Positions 23,965 to 37,140 of a stretch of DNA of 64,000 bases are shown in pieces. Under the pieces are notes generated by a model. That model searched no databases, was not told where the DNA came from, and saw only the letters and a list, made by a program, of their open reading frames with translations. Made by a program: the position numbers and the translations under genes. Position 1 is the stretch's first letter, and the number at the start of each line of letters is the position of its first letter. The stretch covers positions 2,349,245 through 2,413,244 of the forward strand of contig NC_051119.1 in NCBI RefSeq assembly GCF_014839805.1. The letters run 5' to 3'. The stretch comes from Manduca sexta. Its lineage: Eukaryota; Arthropoda; Insecta; Lepidoptera; Sphingidae.

Positions 23965-24164
23965 CGTGTATTTTCTGTCTTTTATCGCTTGCTCTAAGTA
24001 TTTCGAGGATATATAAAGTTTGCCCGCACTAGGCCAGCGTGGTGGACTAAGGCCTAACTCAATAGGCGAGAAAGCCGAGCATAGGGAGGGATGTATATAA
24101 TACAGGGCTGATATAATGTATATGTATATTTCAAATGCGAAAATAACTCTCTCCTTTACGCTTT

Positions 24165-24340
24165 AACAAATGAACTACTGAAACAATATCGATGAAAGGT
24201 ATGGATATAGTTTAAGACCCTTGGGAAAGACATAGGCTGTTATCCCGGGAAAATTATAGCGGGACTTTTATCCCGGAAAACTTTTTGACGCGGACGGAGC
24301 CGCGAGGGAAATGCTAGAATTATAAAAGTGATAATTAGGT
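24165..24340 (+). repeat. Repeat F fragment (copy B)
   Basis: Counterpart of 11030-11200, nearly identical ('ttaagacccttgggaaagac', 'cgcggacggagccgcg'). Confidence 0.5.
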
Positions 24341-24417
24341 TATTGAATTCCCAAAAATGGGTTTGTATAAGTCATTGTAAATGGGATTTTCTCTCGACTA
24401 AATAAAATATAGGTTTG

Positions 24418-24770
24418 TATTGACATGCGCGAGTGCCTGATAGCCTAGTTGGTTGTGGAACGGACTGCCGAGACGAATGTCCGCAAGTTCAAAACCTAAG
24501 TGGATACACCTCTGACTTTTCTATAAAGTTATGTGTGTATTCTTTGTCAATTATCGCTTGCTTTACCGGTGAAGGAAAACATCATGGGGAAACCTGCATA
24601 CCTGAGAAATACTCTATTAGGAATTTTCGTGTGTGTGTGAAGTATACCAACCCGCACTAGGCCAGTGTGGTGGACTAAGACCTAACCCTTCTCAGTAGTA
24701 GAAGAGGCCCGTGCTCAGCAGTGGGCAAGTATATAATACAGAGCTGATATTATTATTATCATATTGACAT
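24418..24770 (+). mobile_element. SINE A, full length, 9-bp TSD (copy B)
   Basis: Flanked by TATTGACAT (24418-24426 and 24762-24770). Its B box region is mutated ('agttcaaaacct'). Same insertion as 11285-11640. Confidence 0.87.
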
Positions 24771-25999
24771 TGCGATAATAAATGAGACCAAACTCGTCTT
24801 CATATCTGCTGACATTGTACCAAAAGTGATCAATGAACAAGAAATATTTTCACCAAAAATTCCAGTTTTACCATTCAAATTTTTTGGTCCTTTTATAGTT
24901 TAATACGAATATGGCGTGTGCGTGACTGAATTTGTATCAAAGTGAGAGGCTGCCGCTGCGACGAATTCTTTTAGAGTAGTTGTAGTGGCATTAGGGCGTA
25001 ATGTAATATTGTCTGTCTTCTGACTACAGGTAATCATCTCTCACGAGTCGACACTCCATTGGACCCCATTCCACTTACCATCAGTAGCAAGTACATGCAG
25101 TAGCATAACTTTACAATTCCCGTATATCAAAAGAGTCAGGGCGTGTCAATTTACTTTTTATTGATATTTATTTTGTTCGAAACATACAATCTTTACTTCT
25201 ACGGTTCAAGTATACTATAAAGTGTTATTTTTATGTTATTTAAAAATATCAAAATGACTATACAACTCTTCCGGTATTATAGTGGTTTATGAAATTATAT
25301 AAAATGATTTATTTGAATCCGTAAAATGTTATACATTATTTAGATTCCGTCAATATTAACTCCACCACTAGTTCGGAAAGCAGTTACTAGAGAAGAACGG
25401 GCAAGAAACTCTGGTGTTGCTCTTTTCAAAATAAATTTAAGGTAAAGATTAGATGATAAAGAGAGGAAAAAAAAACAATTGCTTTTTTCATTGTTGTTTA
25501 GAGCAGTTCACTTATATGCTCTTAAAATAAGAAATACATTAATTTAATATTTCATATGAGTGCACAATCGTCAGAAATCATGAAAAAATTTGATTATGCT
25601 TAAAATTATTTACTCATGGATACAGAACATTTAATATCAATTGACCACTTACTCCTTTAACGCTTACGTTATAAAATATGTCCACCATTACATAATTTAG
25701 TTTTTATTACTTTTATATTCCGAAGCTGGGGAAAGCGCGTACATTATAACAAGAAAAACAAAGCACTTAAGTATTCTTAGAACATATAATAATAAATTGT
25801 TCCATAATTTTATACGCTTTATCATGTGGTTTTTCTATACTTCACATTTTAGTTCTTACATAATACTAATATTAACGCAAAATTATGCAAAAATGTTTGG
25901 ATGTTTATTGGAAGTAAACACAAAAACCGTTGAACAGATTTGGAAGAAATTTGGCACACAGATGGCCATGTTTCGGATTACTACAATATTATTTTTATT

Positions 26000-26245
26000 C
26001 CCACCTAATAGTAGGATATATGATAGGATATGTTTTATATCCGCCCGGATAGCGACCACCGTACACAAGGTGTTAAAATCCGCCATAGTGGTCGACGTAA
26101 GTGTGTCGCGTTCCGAGACCAGCCTGTGTATATCCGGTTCCAACAGGCCGGCGTAACTGTGTCGACTGCCGAAGGGTAGTCATCTCTCGTCAGACGACAT
26201 TCTATTGGAACCTACTCCACTCTCCATTAGGTGCAGTGGGGTCAC
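26000..26245 (+). mobile_element. Repeat C, near complete (copy B only)
   Basis: 'atatccgcccggatagcgac', 'accgtacacaaggtgttaaa', 'cgcgttccgagaccagcctg', 'ggccggcgtaactgtgtcga' and 'ccattaggtgcagtggggtc' are all in order. Copies elsewhere lie near 30545, 31665, 39410, 48275 and 51640. Their middle forms an imperfect hairpin around 'gtcgactg'. No ORF; class unknown. Confidence 0.7.
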
Positions 26246-26637
26246 TGGCGTGCAGGCATAAAGTAAAAAAAAAATGCTATTCCGCAGAAGTTCTTTTATG
26301 CGAAACGAGTTTTGAGAAATAGCTATTTTAAAAATACAGTCTGAAATATTATTTTTTAAAGAGTATCATTAGTATATTATTTACAGTCACTATTCTTATA
26401 TTTATAAATTCCAAAATACTTTTACGAAAATCAGTTTATTTCCAAAATAAAAAGAAATAAAATAAATCTGTCAGCGCGTAATTTGTATTCAATACGCAAA
26501 TATTTTAAGCGTGTAAGGGTGTAGGCACATGTCAACGATTTTTATTAAGAGTTTATTCAAACAGCTCAACGACGGGACGAGCGTGTCGCACGCATTATGG
26601 TGAGGGCTACAATTATTAATAGACCGTAGCAAAATCT

Positions 26638-26938
26638 ATATCACTACATAGTATAAAACAAAGTCGCTTTCTCTGTCCCTATGTCCCTTTGTATATTTAA
26701 ATCTTATAATTACGCAACGGATTTTGATGCGTTTTTTTTTAATAGATAGAGTGATTCAAGAGGAAGGTTTATATGTATAATAACATCCATAAAATAGTGG
26801 AGAAATACTGTTATTATGTTATGTTATACCCGTGCGAAGCCAGAGCGGGCCGCTATGTTTTTATATACAACGTTCACAGTTTTTCTGTAGTGTATTTAGT
26901 ATCAGCATTGCACCCGTGCGAAGCCGGGGCGGGTCGCT
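26638..26938 (+). mobile_element. Insertion present only in copy B, RTE-like short repeat
   Basis: Copy A reads straight through 'aaaatctata' into 'ctagtatataacgctg'. Copy B has about 300 bp between, with 'aacggattttgatgcg', 'agagtgattcaagaggaagg' and two 'cccgtgcgaagcc' ends. This wording is typical of abundant non-coding lepidopteran repeats. Confidence 0.65.
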
Positions 26939-27419
26939 AGGTAATATATAACGCTGAAGAGTTTGTGTGTTGGAACACGCTAATCTCAAGAAGTACTGAA
27001 CTAATTTGGATTTGCTTTCACTTATAGGAAGCTACATTACTCCTGAGCGGAACAGGCTACCTCTTATCTTAGAAAATATTTATCTCCAAAAAAAGCGGGC
27101 GGAACTGCAAGCAAAAACAGCAGTATAGTTAATAATGTAGGTTAAAGTTCCCGTTTTCAGATCTCAGTCGATCAAAATCATGACGTAAAATTATTAGATC
27201 GTAACTTGTAGTCATGCAAGAACTATTGGAAAGCACGTAAATCCATTGATCCTTTTCCAGATCCCTCATTGGTCATATAATGCCGTCTCATCAGATTTCA
27301 GAGAAAAGGAACAGAGAATGCACCTGTTTTGCGCACTTGTACACTATAGTATCTCCTGAGTAATTGACTACAGCCGAAATTGGGCTACGAGTATTTTACT
27401 GTATTTTGTTTTGTTTATA

Positions 27420-27640
27420 CATGCCTCTATAGCTTAATTTTATTGCGTGCGCGGTACGACACCGCTCTGAAGTCCCGGGTCCAAATTCCGAATCGATCAG
27501 TGATATTCGGTTACTGGTCAGTATCAGCCCTGAATCTAAAATTTGTACCCGATATTGCAAATCTCCTATCTTGGGACGAAGCACACATGACAAGAAGTGG
27601 ATGCTATGGTTGCCTCTGCTTTCCCCTCCGGGTATAAAGA
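27420..27640 (+). repeat. SINE B, diverged (copy B)
   Basis: Counterpart of 14140-14352, with the same truncated tail 'cccctccgggtataaagacg'. Confidence 0.65.
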
Positions 27641-27954
27641 CGTGTTTTTGTTTAATTTATTAATCGTGTGAATACGCCTTTACGTGCTTACTGCGCACAT
27701 TGTTTCTTATGAGATCATAGACTAGATAGGGTACGAACCTTTGATTCCAGTCGTAAGCATGTACTGAGCATTATTGTGGCATTATCGATTTTGAATGTTG
27801 TGATAAAGGATGACGGGCTGCTTTTGTTAATGTGACTCAGGTCCCGGTTAGAAGGAGTTTTAGGAATTGGGGCCTCGGTCCACTGCTCGCTCTGATGATG
27901 CTATGAATGCTTCTGTGGGAAATATTTGAATATTTAATCTGATTTTTATATTTG

Positions 27955-28240
27955 TGGTAGGTCTTTCTTATGTGAGAGTCCGCCTGGGTAGGTGCCACCG
28001 CAATGTCTATTTCTGCCGCCAAGCAGCAGTGTGTAGGTAACGTCGTGTTCAGGTTTGGAGGACATTGTAACTAGTGTAACTACTGGACATAATAACACTT
28101 AACATCTCATGTCTCAAGATGGCGAACGCAGTGGAATACCAAACAATACTTTATAATTCGGGGTGTTGGATGTATTTCTTCTTTTTATGGGCGGTCGTAT
28201 CGCTTACCATTAGGAGAACGTCAAGCTCGAATCGCTATAG
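27955..28240 (+). repeat. Repeat G (copy B)
   Basis: Counterpart of 14655-14965, with only a few substitutions. Confidence 0.7.
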
Positions 28241-30094
28241 TGATTTAAAGTCTTCTGTAGCGTTCTATTTACACGAACGAAGCCGCGGTCCACACCTAGT
28301 CAGAAATACAATTTAAGATCAGCCACCACAAATCAACGCATCAAATGTAAAATATTTATCCTTTTACCACTGCTTATTGCTTTTACAAATTTAAGAAATA
28401 AAGCTTTTACCTTTTAAAAAGTTGCCAGCGTGTTAATTTTCCCGCCAATATTTATTGTAATCCGAAATAGTAATCAATACAGCTTATAGCTTTTGCAGAT
28501 TTTATTTTTAATATTTCACAGCCGACAATAGATTCGTTCGGTTGTTAAAAACTGGCTTTCGCTTGTGGCTACATGCGCGTACGGTTTGGAATTTTATTTT
28601 ATTTTACAACTTTCCTATAAACATAAGCAGTCTTACTTGTTTTAGCGTTAAGAGATGATTAAGAATTGCTTAAATAGCTGTCAAAAACATCATCGGTTTC
28701 CTAGTTTAAACCTTATTAAGAGGCAAGATGGCTGGTTTTGACTTACAGCTGATCGAGTAAATTTGTGTTTTAACTAAACATAGCTTTGGGATTTTTTTAT
28801 AGATAAGACTGAAGGTGTAAAACCCGCATATAGCGACTGTCAAATTAATATTCAGTTATTTGTAATACATAAGTAAACTACAACATACATACATAACAAA
28901 ATGTAGACATAAAAAAGTGCGATGGGATCAGCCTATGTATATACGGTTTCAGACGGTCAGCATAACTGTTTCGGCTGGCGAGGGATAATCATCTCTCGTC
29001 AGTCGACACTTTTCACTCTAACTACCCCGCTGTTGTGTTTGCGTGATCATTGAAAACTCGCGTAAAAGTCTATTCAAATGATTCAAAACCCACACCACTC
29101 AGGCATAAAATATCTTCCATTAGCTCAAGAATATACAGAATCATAATGTTTCCATAGAATATATATACAAACAAACATTTTAGTTTCATATACATTTTTG
29201 ACAACAAAACGCTTTATCTGCGGATATGTGGGCTGCACGTGTTTTATTTTTAAACCATTGTGCGCGAAAAGAATAAATTATTTGGAGCAGATTGCAGCCA
29301 TGGGCTGATGAATTGATGGAGTTTTAAATGTAGTAAGGTTTAAAGGGAATCTTTTTTGTTTGTTTGAATGACGAGATGAGCTTGCCGTTCGCCTGATGAA
29401 GCGATACGACCGCCCATAAACAGTAGAAACACCATCTAACACCTTGAATTACAAAGTATTGTTTGGTATTCCACTGCGCTCGCCATCCTGAGACTTGAGA
29501 TGTTAAGTCTTATTATGTCCAGTAGTTACATTTGATAGTTACATTAGAGTTATGGATTTCAGTGTATGTAATTTGTCAGGCCGATTGCCCGATATGGCGA
29601 TAGGTTCGCCCCCTATCACACCATGGGATAGAACACACTTGACGAAAAGTGTGCGTGTGTGTGTGTTATTTGTCAGACTACATAATATTATTTTACTTGA
29701 TGTTGAGTAAAACGTAATGGAAGTGTTATGTAGATCGATACACAGTTGCTCGATGTGGGGTTCTTCCCAAATTTGTGGGCATTATAACAACATGGGGGAA
29801 ATTTGAGACGATGGAATATTTGGGAATAAGAAATTAACTGCACCGTAGGTGAAATATACTGTATTACTTGTGTAAAGAACGTTTTTTTGGGCACGCACTC
29901 AATTATTACTGGAGGAGTTTTATCGAAAACCATTATATTGGGGGTTTTTTTTTACTCAATTTAGGGGTAACGCTAAGCAGACATCTGGCAACACTGGATC
30001 GACAAAAGACGTAACCAGTAGCAGCGTATGACGGTCGCTAGTATTGTGCTGAACTGTCTAATATTGGATCAACAAAACATCAATGCCCTATAAA

Positions 30095-32151
30095 AGTAGC
30101 ACCTACTTATTACCACAAACCAATTACTTTTAGGCATAATTCAATTTAAGACAATGTCCTTATTCATCGGATTGTTGGTAATTCCGTCACAGCAATTAGT
30201 TGGGGTCGTGTCACCGTCGTCAGACGTCGTAGTAATACGTGCAGTCACGTCGACGTTCAGTTATGTTATGACACGGCCGACCTTCGTGTCAATCAGATTC
30301 AAGTTGTATTAAATTGAATGAAGTTTACATTTAGTTGTAGGATCGGTAGATTAGTCGTGCCCAAACTTTTTATAGGTGGAGGTCGTGTTTTGTATGACAT
30401 CTGTTTTCATCGATTATTTGATATTCGGCTTTACAGAATAGAATTAAAGGCGCATATCCATAATTGGAAGTGTTATGACCAATATTCTTAAGGAGCTCCC
30501 GCAGAGGGTCCGCTCAGCCCTAGCACACTTTCAGTGGCTGCTACAATTTTGTTTACTCGACAGTCGACACAATCATACCGGTCTGATCCCGAAACGCGAC
30601 ATACTTTTGCGGGCCACTATAGCGAGTTTTACCACCTTATGTACAGTGTCCGCTATCCGGGTGGATATGAAATTTACCAGACCCTTTAAGATGGAACGAT
30701 AAAAAATTATTAGGCATTCCTAATATACCGCTGACTAATGAATAAAAGTCCCTTAAGATTAGACGTAGTATAGTCTTTGCCGAGGAAGATAAAAAAAATT
30801 ACTGTCATAGTTTTTCCCCAAAGCGCCAAAAGGATTAAAGCTTCAAAAAAAAGTTGACGTTGACGATCATGAATCCGTCTCACATTTACCCACAGACCTA
30901 AATATTCAACAGAATATTTGTTATACATTGTTTTAATATTGTAGACCTAATTTTGGACAGGCTCGCAGTTAGCAAACTGATCAGCGGCGAACACCGGCCG
31001 CTTGTTTTAACTAATGAAATTGTGTAGACAGCAATCGAATCCAGGTAATTTTAAATGCCAACTCACACTAGGCCAGCGTGGTAGACGGTCCGAATTAGGT
31101 AAAAAAAACTCCGTCTACAGCTATAGGATAATATTAAAACAGAACTGGTAATATAATTAAAAATAATAAACAGACAGTTAAACTAACTTTTGGATTACAT
31201 ACTTACGTACATAGTAACACGAGTTTATCCTGTAGGGGTAGACTATGGCATGTCACTTTGCATGATTCTGGCATACTTCTCTCGCTTCCTCCACCTTCAT
31301 CAATCCTTTCATGTATTCCCGCCGGTTCAGGGTACTTTTGACCCGGCCTTTACTAAGAATGTCAGATATCTAAAATTCGAAGGTTCGATGCGGTCGACTC
31401 CTGCCGGCTATTTCACTTTTGGATTTAAACATACTATTTTATCAGAACATACTACGAGGACGAAACCTCAAAAGATGGATAGACCAGGTTTCCTATGCGT
31501 TGAATGTCTCCATTAAGCAGCACTGCGTCAGGCAGAAGACCGAAGCCGATTGAGCGATATTATTATGAAGATAATAGATCACGATCCTCAAAAATGAGGG
31601 ACTAACTGGAGAGAGAAACATATTGTAAAAATTCTTGTATATTGTGTATTTAAATACACGTAAAGTTACCCCGGTGCACCTGATGGTAAATAGAATGGGG
31701 TCCAATAGAGTGTCGACTGACGAGGGATGATTACCCCTCGACAGTCGACACGTTTATGCCGGCCTATTGGAACTGGATTTACACAGGCTGATCCCAGAAC
31801 GCGATATAAAAGTGACAGTAATAGTCCTGATGGTAAGTGGAGTGGGATCTAGAAAGTATTGAATGAAGTGATATGATTATTCCTCACTACTGGACAAAAT
31901 CTCGGCTTATTGTATAATATAAAATTCTATCGGAACCACGCCCTCATCTTGAAGTTTCTTCGCCTCCATCTAATGTGCCTGAAAGCTGAATAATGAACAC
32001 AATCACACCTCCCGGCGTCTGCACAACTTCACACCAACTCCAACAAAGAAGTAGGCTGGTCCGACTCGCACGATCAGGGATAGAGCAGGGTCAGTGTCGT
32101 GTCATTTTTAAATTAGCTTTATAGTTTATACTATAGCTATACTATATAGAC
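30095..32151. other. Non-coding stretch with two inverted repeat C fragments
   Basis: Repeat C fragments on the minus strand occupy about 30545-30680 ('gacagtcgacacaatcatac', 'gtccgctatccgggtgg') and 31665-31830 (see next entry). A 30-bp scrap of SINE A ('actaggccagcgtggtagac') is at 31067. The rest has no recognisable content. Confidence 0.5.
31665..31830 (-). repeat. Repeat C with an internal hairpin
   Basis: 'cacctgatggtaaatagaat' leads into a 17-bp imperfect inverted repeat at about 31711-31752 ('gtgtcgactgacgaggg' with 'ccctcgacagtcgacac'), then 'aggctgatcccagaacgcga'. The hairpin recurs in other copies, so it is a family property. Confidence 0.65.
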
Positions 32152-32400
32152 TCCCTCCGTGGTGTAGTTGTATTGCGTGCGCAGTACTACCACCGCTGTG
32201 GGCCGGGTTCGAATCCCGGGTAGGACAAAGTATTAGATTTCGGCTCAGCATCAGTCCGAAATCTGGAATTTATACTCAATACGGCGATAGACTCACCCCC
32301 TATCACATCATGGCATGGAATACGCGCGGTGAAAGTAAGTGCACCTGTTGCGTCTCTACCTGCCCTTCGGGAATAAAGCGTAAGTATGTGCGTATAAGTG
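32152..32400 (+). mobile_element. SINE B, full length
   Basis: The head 'tccgtggtgtagttgtatt' (A-box region) and B box 'gggttcgaatcccggg' are intact. Then 'atacggcgatagactcaccc', 'ctatcacatcatggcatgg' and 'cccttcgggaataaagcgta'. No clear target duplication. Confidence 0.8.
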
Positions 32401-34436
32401 GACTGTAAGATTTCTTGGTAAATTTCATGATTCTAGGTCAACGGAAAATACCTTATAGATGTTGGTTCCCTCGTAAAATTGCAAAATATGAGAAAATATG
32501 CAACATACAGTCCAAAATCTTTTGATCACGTTGACTTACTTCTTAATATTTTCACAGCTGAAAGAGACCGTCGACTCAAGTAATTGATATCAATTTTAAC
32601 ATGATAGCTTTAAGTGTTTCATATAAAAAGGGTCTTGACAAACATACAGACAAAAGTGATCCTATAAGACTTTCTTTTCCTCAAAACACTGATTTCCATC
32701 TAATATCACTCGGTTGTATCACGGCCCTGAGCCTGCACGTAGATGTATCGAATGGCTCGTTGCAACGGCGGTAACTTTAAGTTATTTAACAAGCAATTTG
32801 AATAGTCAACTAGACGGAGTTAGCACAATTAAATGCATAACAATGGACTTAAGTAATTGTTTAAAAGATTAAGTCACTTTATAAGTCTGTATTTGTTAAG
32901 GGTAGATAGAGGTGCAACTAGTGAATAAATTTGTGCATTTTCGGAGATTAAATATACGGTTAAACTGATTAAAGTGTTCTGCAGCAAAACGGTGCGCTAA
33001 CTGTATTTTTTTAATCTTTTTCGAAATTTATAATACACTGTCTATTGCCTGCGAGTCCGCCTGCCTGATAAAGAATGTCGAGATAAATAGTTTCTCGGGA
33101 TAAAAAGTAGCTCATACCACTCACGGGTAATGTAGCTTCCTATAGTGAAAAAAAAAAACAAAATCATTTTAGTGTAATGAGTTCTTCCGCCTTATTACAA
33201 AAAGATAGCTTAGTACTGGGTTTAAACCAAGACTAAAAAGTCTAGGTTTGTTATGTTATTAAAGTTAGTACTCGGACTAAAATTCATTCTTATTACAAAT
33301 CCAAGACCAACCAAGGATTATCTAGTACCGAAAATAGTCCCTGATTTAATTAGTATCTACAGAGTATAAGCAAAAATTATCAAATATATACGTCAAACGC
33401 GGAGTGAATGAATCAATAATCCATTGATTCATTCACTCCACGTATCTCCACCACAACACAAGTATGTATAAAACAAAGGGCAAAATGTTTAATAAAATGT
33501 GATTTAGATAATGATGATGATGCTAAATATATATTATTTTGCTATTTAAATATATCTTAAAGCTGAATAATTTGAAATGGCTTGAATTTTGTTTTAATTC
33601 ACTGTTGACTTGTTAAGCTAGCGTATAATGGAATGAAGTGTGCAGCGCACATATTTGAATATTATCAAAATGTTTACATTTCGGTTTATTTATGATTTTG
33701 GTTAATAGCACTTCAAGTAACATAAAGGAACGTTGTTCTTTTATAACAATTTAGGCACGGTAACAGCATCACAAGTGTAATTGTTTTTGTTGTGGAATCA
33801 CGTACGTTACGTATATTTTATCTATACCAATTAAAAATGGAGCAATATATCAAAACAAACGAGGCGAATATTGGACTTTTGAAGAAAAGTTTAGTTAAAA
33901 GCAATCATCTTGGTTATGAGCAGTATAATAAATTAAAATTTTATTCAATTAGTACAAATTTCCTTCTTAATCCAAAAAATATTACGTTAACTTATTTCCG
34001 AGTCGGTTTACATATTAGATAATGAATCAACCAAGACGAGTACCAATATGTTAAGATCGAAACAATGGAAAAAATTTACAAATAAGTGAATAAATTTTGC
34101 TGTTTTTGTAATGAATATTTAGTTACCATGACTTATGTAAAATGTACCTATATTTTTAAGACTAAACGACTCACTAACTAACGAAAACTACGAGGTCTAT
34201 TGAACCGCAGATTTGTTCCTAACACTTTTAAATCTTCAAATCAATCAATTATCAACTTTGAAATTTGATGTTTCGAGGTTAGTACTGGAGTTAAACTAGG
34301 GGTCACGGCGGTTTAACTTTAGTACCACAGATAGTCCTCGGACTAGCGATAAACTCGGTTTTGTAATACAATTTTTCTTAGTCCATAGTTTAAACCTGGT
34401 ACTAAACCCGGTACTATAGTTAGACTTCGTTTTGTA
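32401..34436. other. AT-rich non-coding stretch
   Basis: No gene found. A repeat-E/Lep1-type scrap is at 33095-33180 ('tcgggataaaaagtagctca'). A 76-residue open frame at 33792-34022 has no recognisable domain. A strong hairpin is listed separately. Confidence 0.45.
33396..33443. repeat. Perfect 17-bp hairpin
   Basis: The arms 33401-33417 and 33423-33439 are exact complements around a 5-nt loop, and the stem resumes after one mismatch. It may be a collapsed MITE or a chance foldback. It is too short for a typical pre-miRNA stem. Confidence 0.8.
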
Positions 34437-34645
34437 ATAAGGCGGCTTATGTTCACGCGAATGTTAGACATTGAAATAAAACTATTTTTCCGTATTTTTA
34501 CCGCGGTTTTTTATACTATAATTTTCTAACGAAGTTTCGGAAACTTTGCAGCCTTCATGGTCCCTTCAAAGTCTTAGAAACAGAGAAAATTAAAATATAA
34601 AAAACTGCTGTAAAATCCAGATGAGTTTCGTAATTCCTGAGATTA
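34437..34645. mobile_element. Penelope-derived palindrome, degraded
   Basis: 'gttcacgcgaatgttagaca', 'taccgcggttttttatac' and 'tttgcagccttcatggtccc' are followed on the other arm by 'caaagtcttagaaacag' and 'ctgctgtaaaatccag'. The right end passes into a Lep1-like scrap. Confidence 0.65.
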
Positions 34646-35606
34646 GCGCGTTTAAACAAACAAACTCTTCAGTTTTATATAAAAGTATAGAAGATAGATA
34701 ATACTGGGTCTACTAAAATAACAAAAAAATATATTGTTGATCTATTAGAACGGGAAAGAAGATACGTACGAAGCTATGAATGATACCTAATAATTAATTT
34801 CCGTTTGCTTATCAACTATCATAATAATTTTAGTTATTGTCTATGTTTAGACTTCTTCATAATATGTAATAGTATAATTAAACAATGCACGCATTACTTT
34901 AATGAATGAAATAAAAGCTTTAGCTTAATAGTGCATCCGAAAATGACCGTCGTTATACTACAGCTGTGTAATCTCAATGTATAAGTTTCTGGAAACCTAA
35001 AATAAATAAATATAGTCCAAAATTAATCAACGGTTACTCCTCACAAACATTCAAACATCACAAACGTTATATTGTTAGTAATAAATAAAATTGTTCGGCG
35101 TAAAATCGCTAGGTCTAAAATAAGAGAAAAAATACAGGCTTGCTTGCTCAGCAACCCGATATCTAAGCGATTGGAAATAACATTTCAGAATTTTTCAAAA
35201 GTAGCCTTCGTTTAGAGAATACTAAATGTTTTGTGTGTGGCTGGGGATGCGTTCACTGTAGCATGTAATGTAAAAGAACGGCAATTGATTCCAGATCAAA
35301 CGTTAAGTGTACAATAGGTACACAAGCTACAATTTGGACTCAAAATAGCATTACGCTTTTCTTTCTTCGGGGTCTTTTTGCGCCGTATTCCTCAATATCG
35401 GGTATGTATCACTTTCTCTGGAATAAGCTTTCTCCATCTGAATTCTATGCAGTCGAAATGCTACAAAAAATGATGGATAATCACCTAAGAAAGTTTTTGT
35501 AGCTACAGCGGCCAAGGAACCAGCCCCAACTGCCCATTCTCAAATTCACGTTGTATAATGTTACTATTTTACTTTTAAGTCGTTTTTGGAAGCGGCTTAA
35601 TTCTTT

Positions 35607-35893
35607 GTTATACTTTAACACACACACACACACACCATCACGCATTTATCCCCGAAGGGGTATGCAGAGGTGCAACCAGGGCACCCACTTTTCGCCAAGT
35701 GTGTTCCGTCCCAGGATGTGATAGGGGGCGAACCTATCGCCATATCGGGCACAAATTCCAGACTCCGGGCTGATATTGAGCAGAAAAACCCTAATATCAC
35801 TTTGCCCGACTCGGGATTCGAACCCAGGACCTCAGAGCGCTGCCGTACCGCGCATGCAGTATAACTACGCCACCGAGGCAGTTATACTTTAAC
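35607..35893 (-). mobile_element. SINE B, full length, perfect 13-bp TSD
   Basis: Flanked by GTTATACTTTAAC (35607-35619 and 35881-35893). Read on the minus strand: 'gcctcggtggcgtagttata', B box 'gggttcgaatcccg', 'gcgataggttcgccccct', 'ccccttcggggataaatgcg' and a (GT)n tail. The intact duplication indicates a fairly recent insertion. Confidence 0.92.
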
Positions 35894-36319
35894 GTTTGTG
35901 TTTAATAGCTTTTAATTGAACAGTTAATGTAGAAACTATAAAGAACTATTAAAACTAAAACCGTTTAAAATAAGTGTCACTTACGGTAGTGTGGTAGTAA
36001 CCGTTTAAGAAGGGACGGAGGGCGTTTTATGGGTAAACGCGTTTACGAAGCTTTATACCCTTGGGACTGCTTGATTTATAGCTCAGTTCGCGTAATGACC
36101 GCGTTTGGCGTTCTGCTGATTTTCGGTTACGGCGAAAATATTTGCGAAAGCGAACCGCTTTGACAGTTTATCTATGCCTGACTGATCTGTGCGTGGCTAT
36201 TTCCTCTTAAATTTGTTTTAGAATTTAGAAGGTTGTGAAGTCTGCCTGGGTCTACTGGGTCAACGTGGTGGATTAAGGTTGAGAAAATCAGCCTATCGGC
36301 TATCGGACAGAAGTCCCAA

Positions 36320-36412
36320 GTTGAGGAGAACCTGGTATCACTTTGCCCGGCCAATGATTTAAACCCGGGACTTCGGAGGGGTGTCATATCGCGTACGCAA
36401 AACACTGCCTTC
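36320..36412 (-). repeat. SINE B head fragment
   Basis: 'tatcactttgcccggcc' and 'aaacccgggacttcgga', then 'gcgtacgcaaaacactgcc', are the inverted head of SINE B. A short SINE A-like scrap lies just left at 36230-36275. Confidence 0.55.
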
Positions 36413-36784
36413 GATCCATTCTTAGAATAGAAGTAGTATTAGTAGTGGCATTAGGGCGCGTAAATTTATACTAAATTTACAGTTTTTTATTTTAGATCTA
36501 CGACTCAAGTAACTTATTGTAGTGTTATTTCCAAATAGATAAGTATGTGGTTTCATTTAGTAACGCAATGTCAAAATGACCCTGTATATATGGGATGTTG
36601 AAATTGAAAAATAGCGTACTTCTGGATAATTTTATTGCTCATCGGTACACATCTTATTCAGCTTGTTTACTTATACATCATAGGTCCTACTCAACGTCCT
36701 ACTTCCATCTGACATTTGACTAAAATTTCATATATTTTATAATCAACTAGCTACTCAAACACACTAAAACCTTTGTAGATGAAG

Positions 36785-37140
36785 TATTCCCACATATCCC
36801 GCATGCAATTGCGATAGCCTAGTTGATTGTGGAACGGACTGCTGAGACGCATGTCCGCAGGTTCAAATCCTAAGGGCACACACCTCTGACTTTTCTAAAA
36901 TTATGTGTGTATTCTTTGTTAATTGCTGCTTGCTTTAACGGTGAAGGAAAACATCGTGAGGAAACCTGCATGCCTGAGGAGTTCTCTATAAGAATTTCGA
37001 GGATGTGTGAAGACTACCAATCCGCACTAGGCCAGCGTGGTGGACTAAGACTTAATCCCTTACAGTAGTAGAGGAGGCCCGTCCCCGACAATGGTACAGT
37101 ATATAATACAGGGCTGATATTATTATATTATTCCCACATA
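36785..37140 (+). mobile_element. SINE A, full length, perfect 12-bp TSD
   Basis: Flanked by TATTCCCACATA (36785-36796 and 37129-37140). The head 'gcgatagcctagttgattg' and B box 'ggttcaaatcc' are intact. About 14 nt precede the tRNA-like head, so the true 5' end of this copy is slightly upstream of the usual start. Confidence 0.88.

Larger units (their letters stand above)
21419..30094 (+). repeat. Duplicated block, copy B
   Basis: Direct-orientation match to 9273-16845, starting at the first base after the gap. Extra segments relative to copy A are about 21870-22940, 25290-25620, the repeat C copy near 26000-26245 and an insertion at 26638-26938. It lacks the LINE at its right edge. Probably the alternative haplotype of copy A. 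Confidence 0.9.

Noticed and set aside
25797..26156. 119-residue open frame near the start of repeat C in copy B
   Set aside because: The frame runs through repeat C and is not open in the matching part of copy A.
9273..30094. True tandem segmental duplication
   Set aside because: Not excluded, but the boundary at the gap, the truncated LINE at the contig end and copy-specific TE insertions fit unmerged haplotypes better.
33792..34022. 76-residue open frame
   Set aside because: Ordinary length for AT-rich random sequence, no domain and no second copy.
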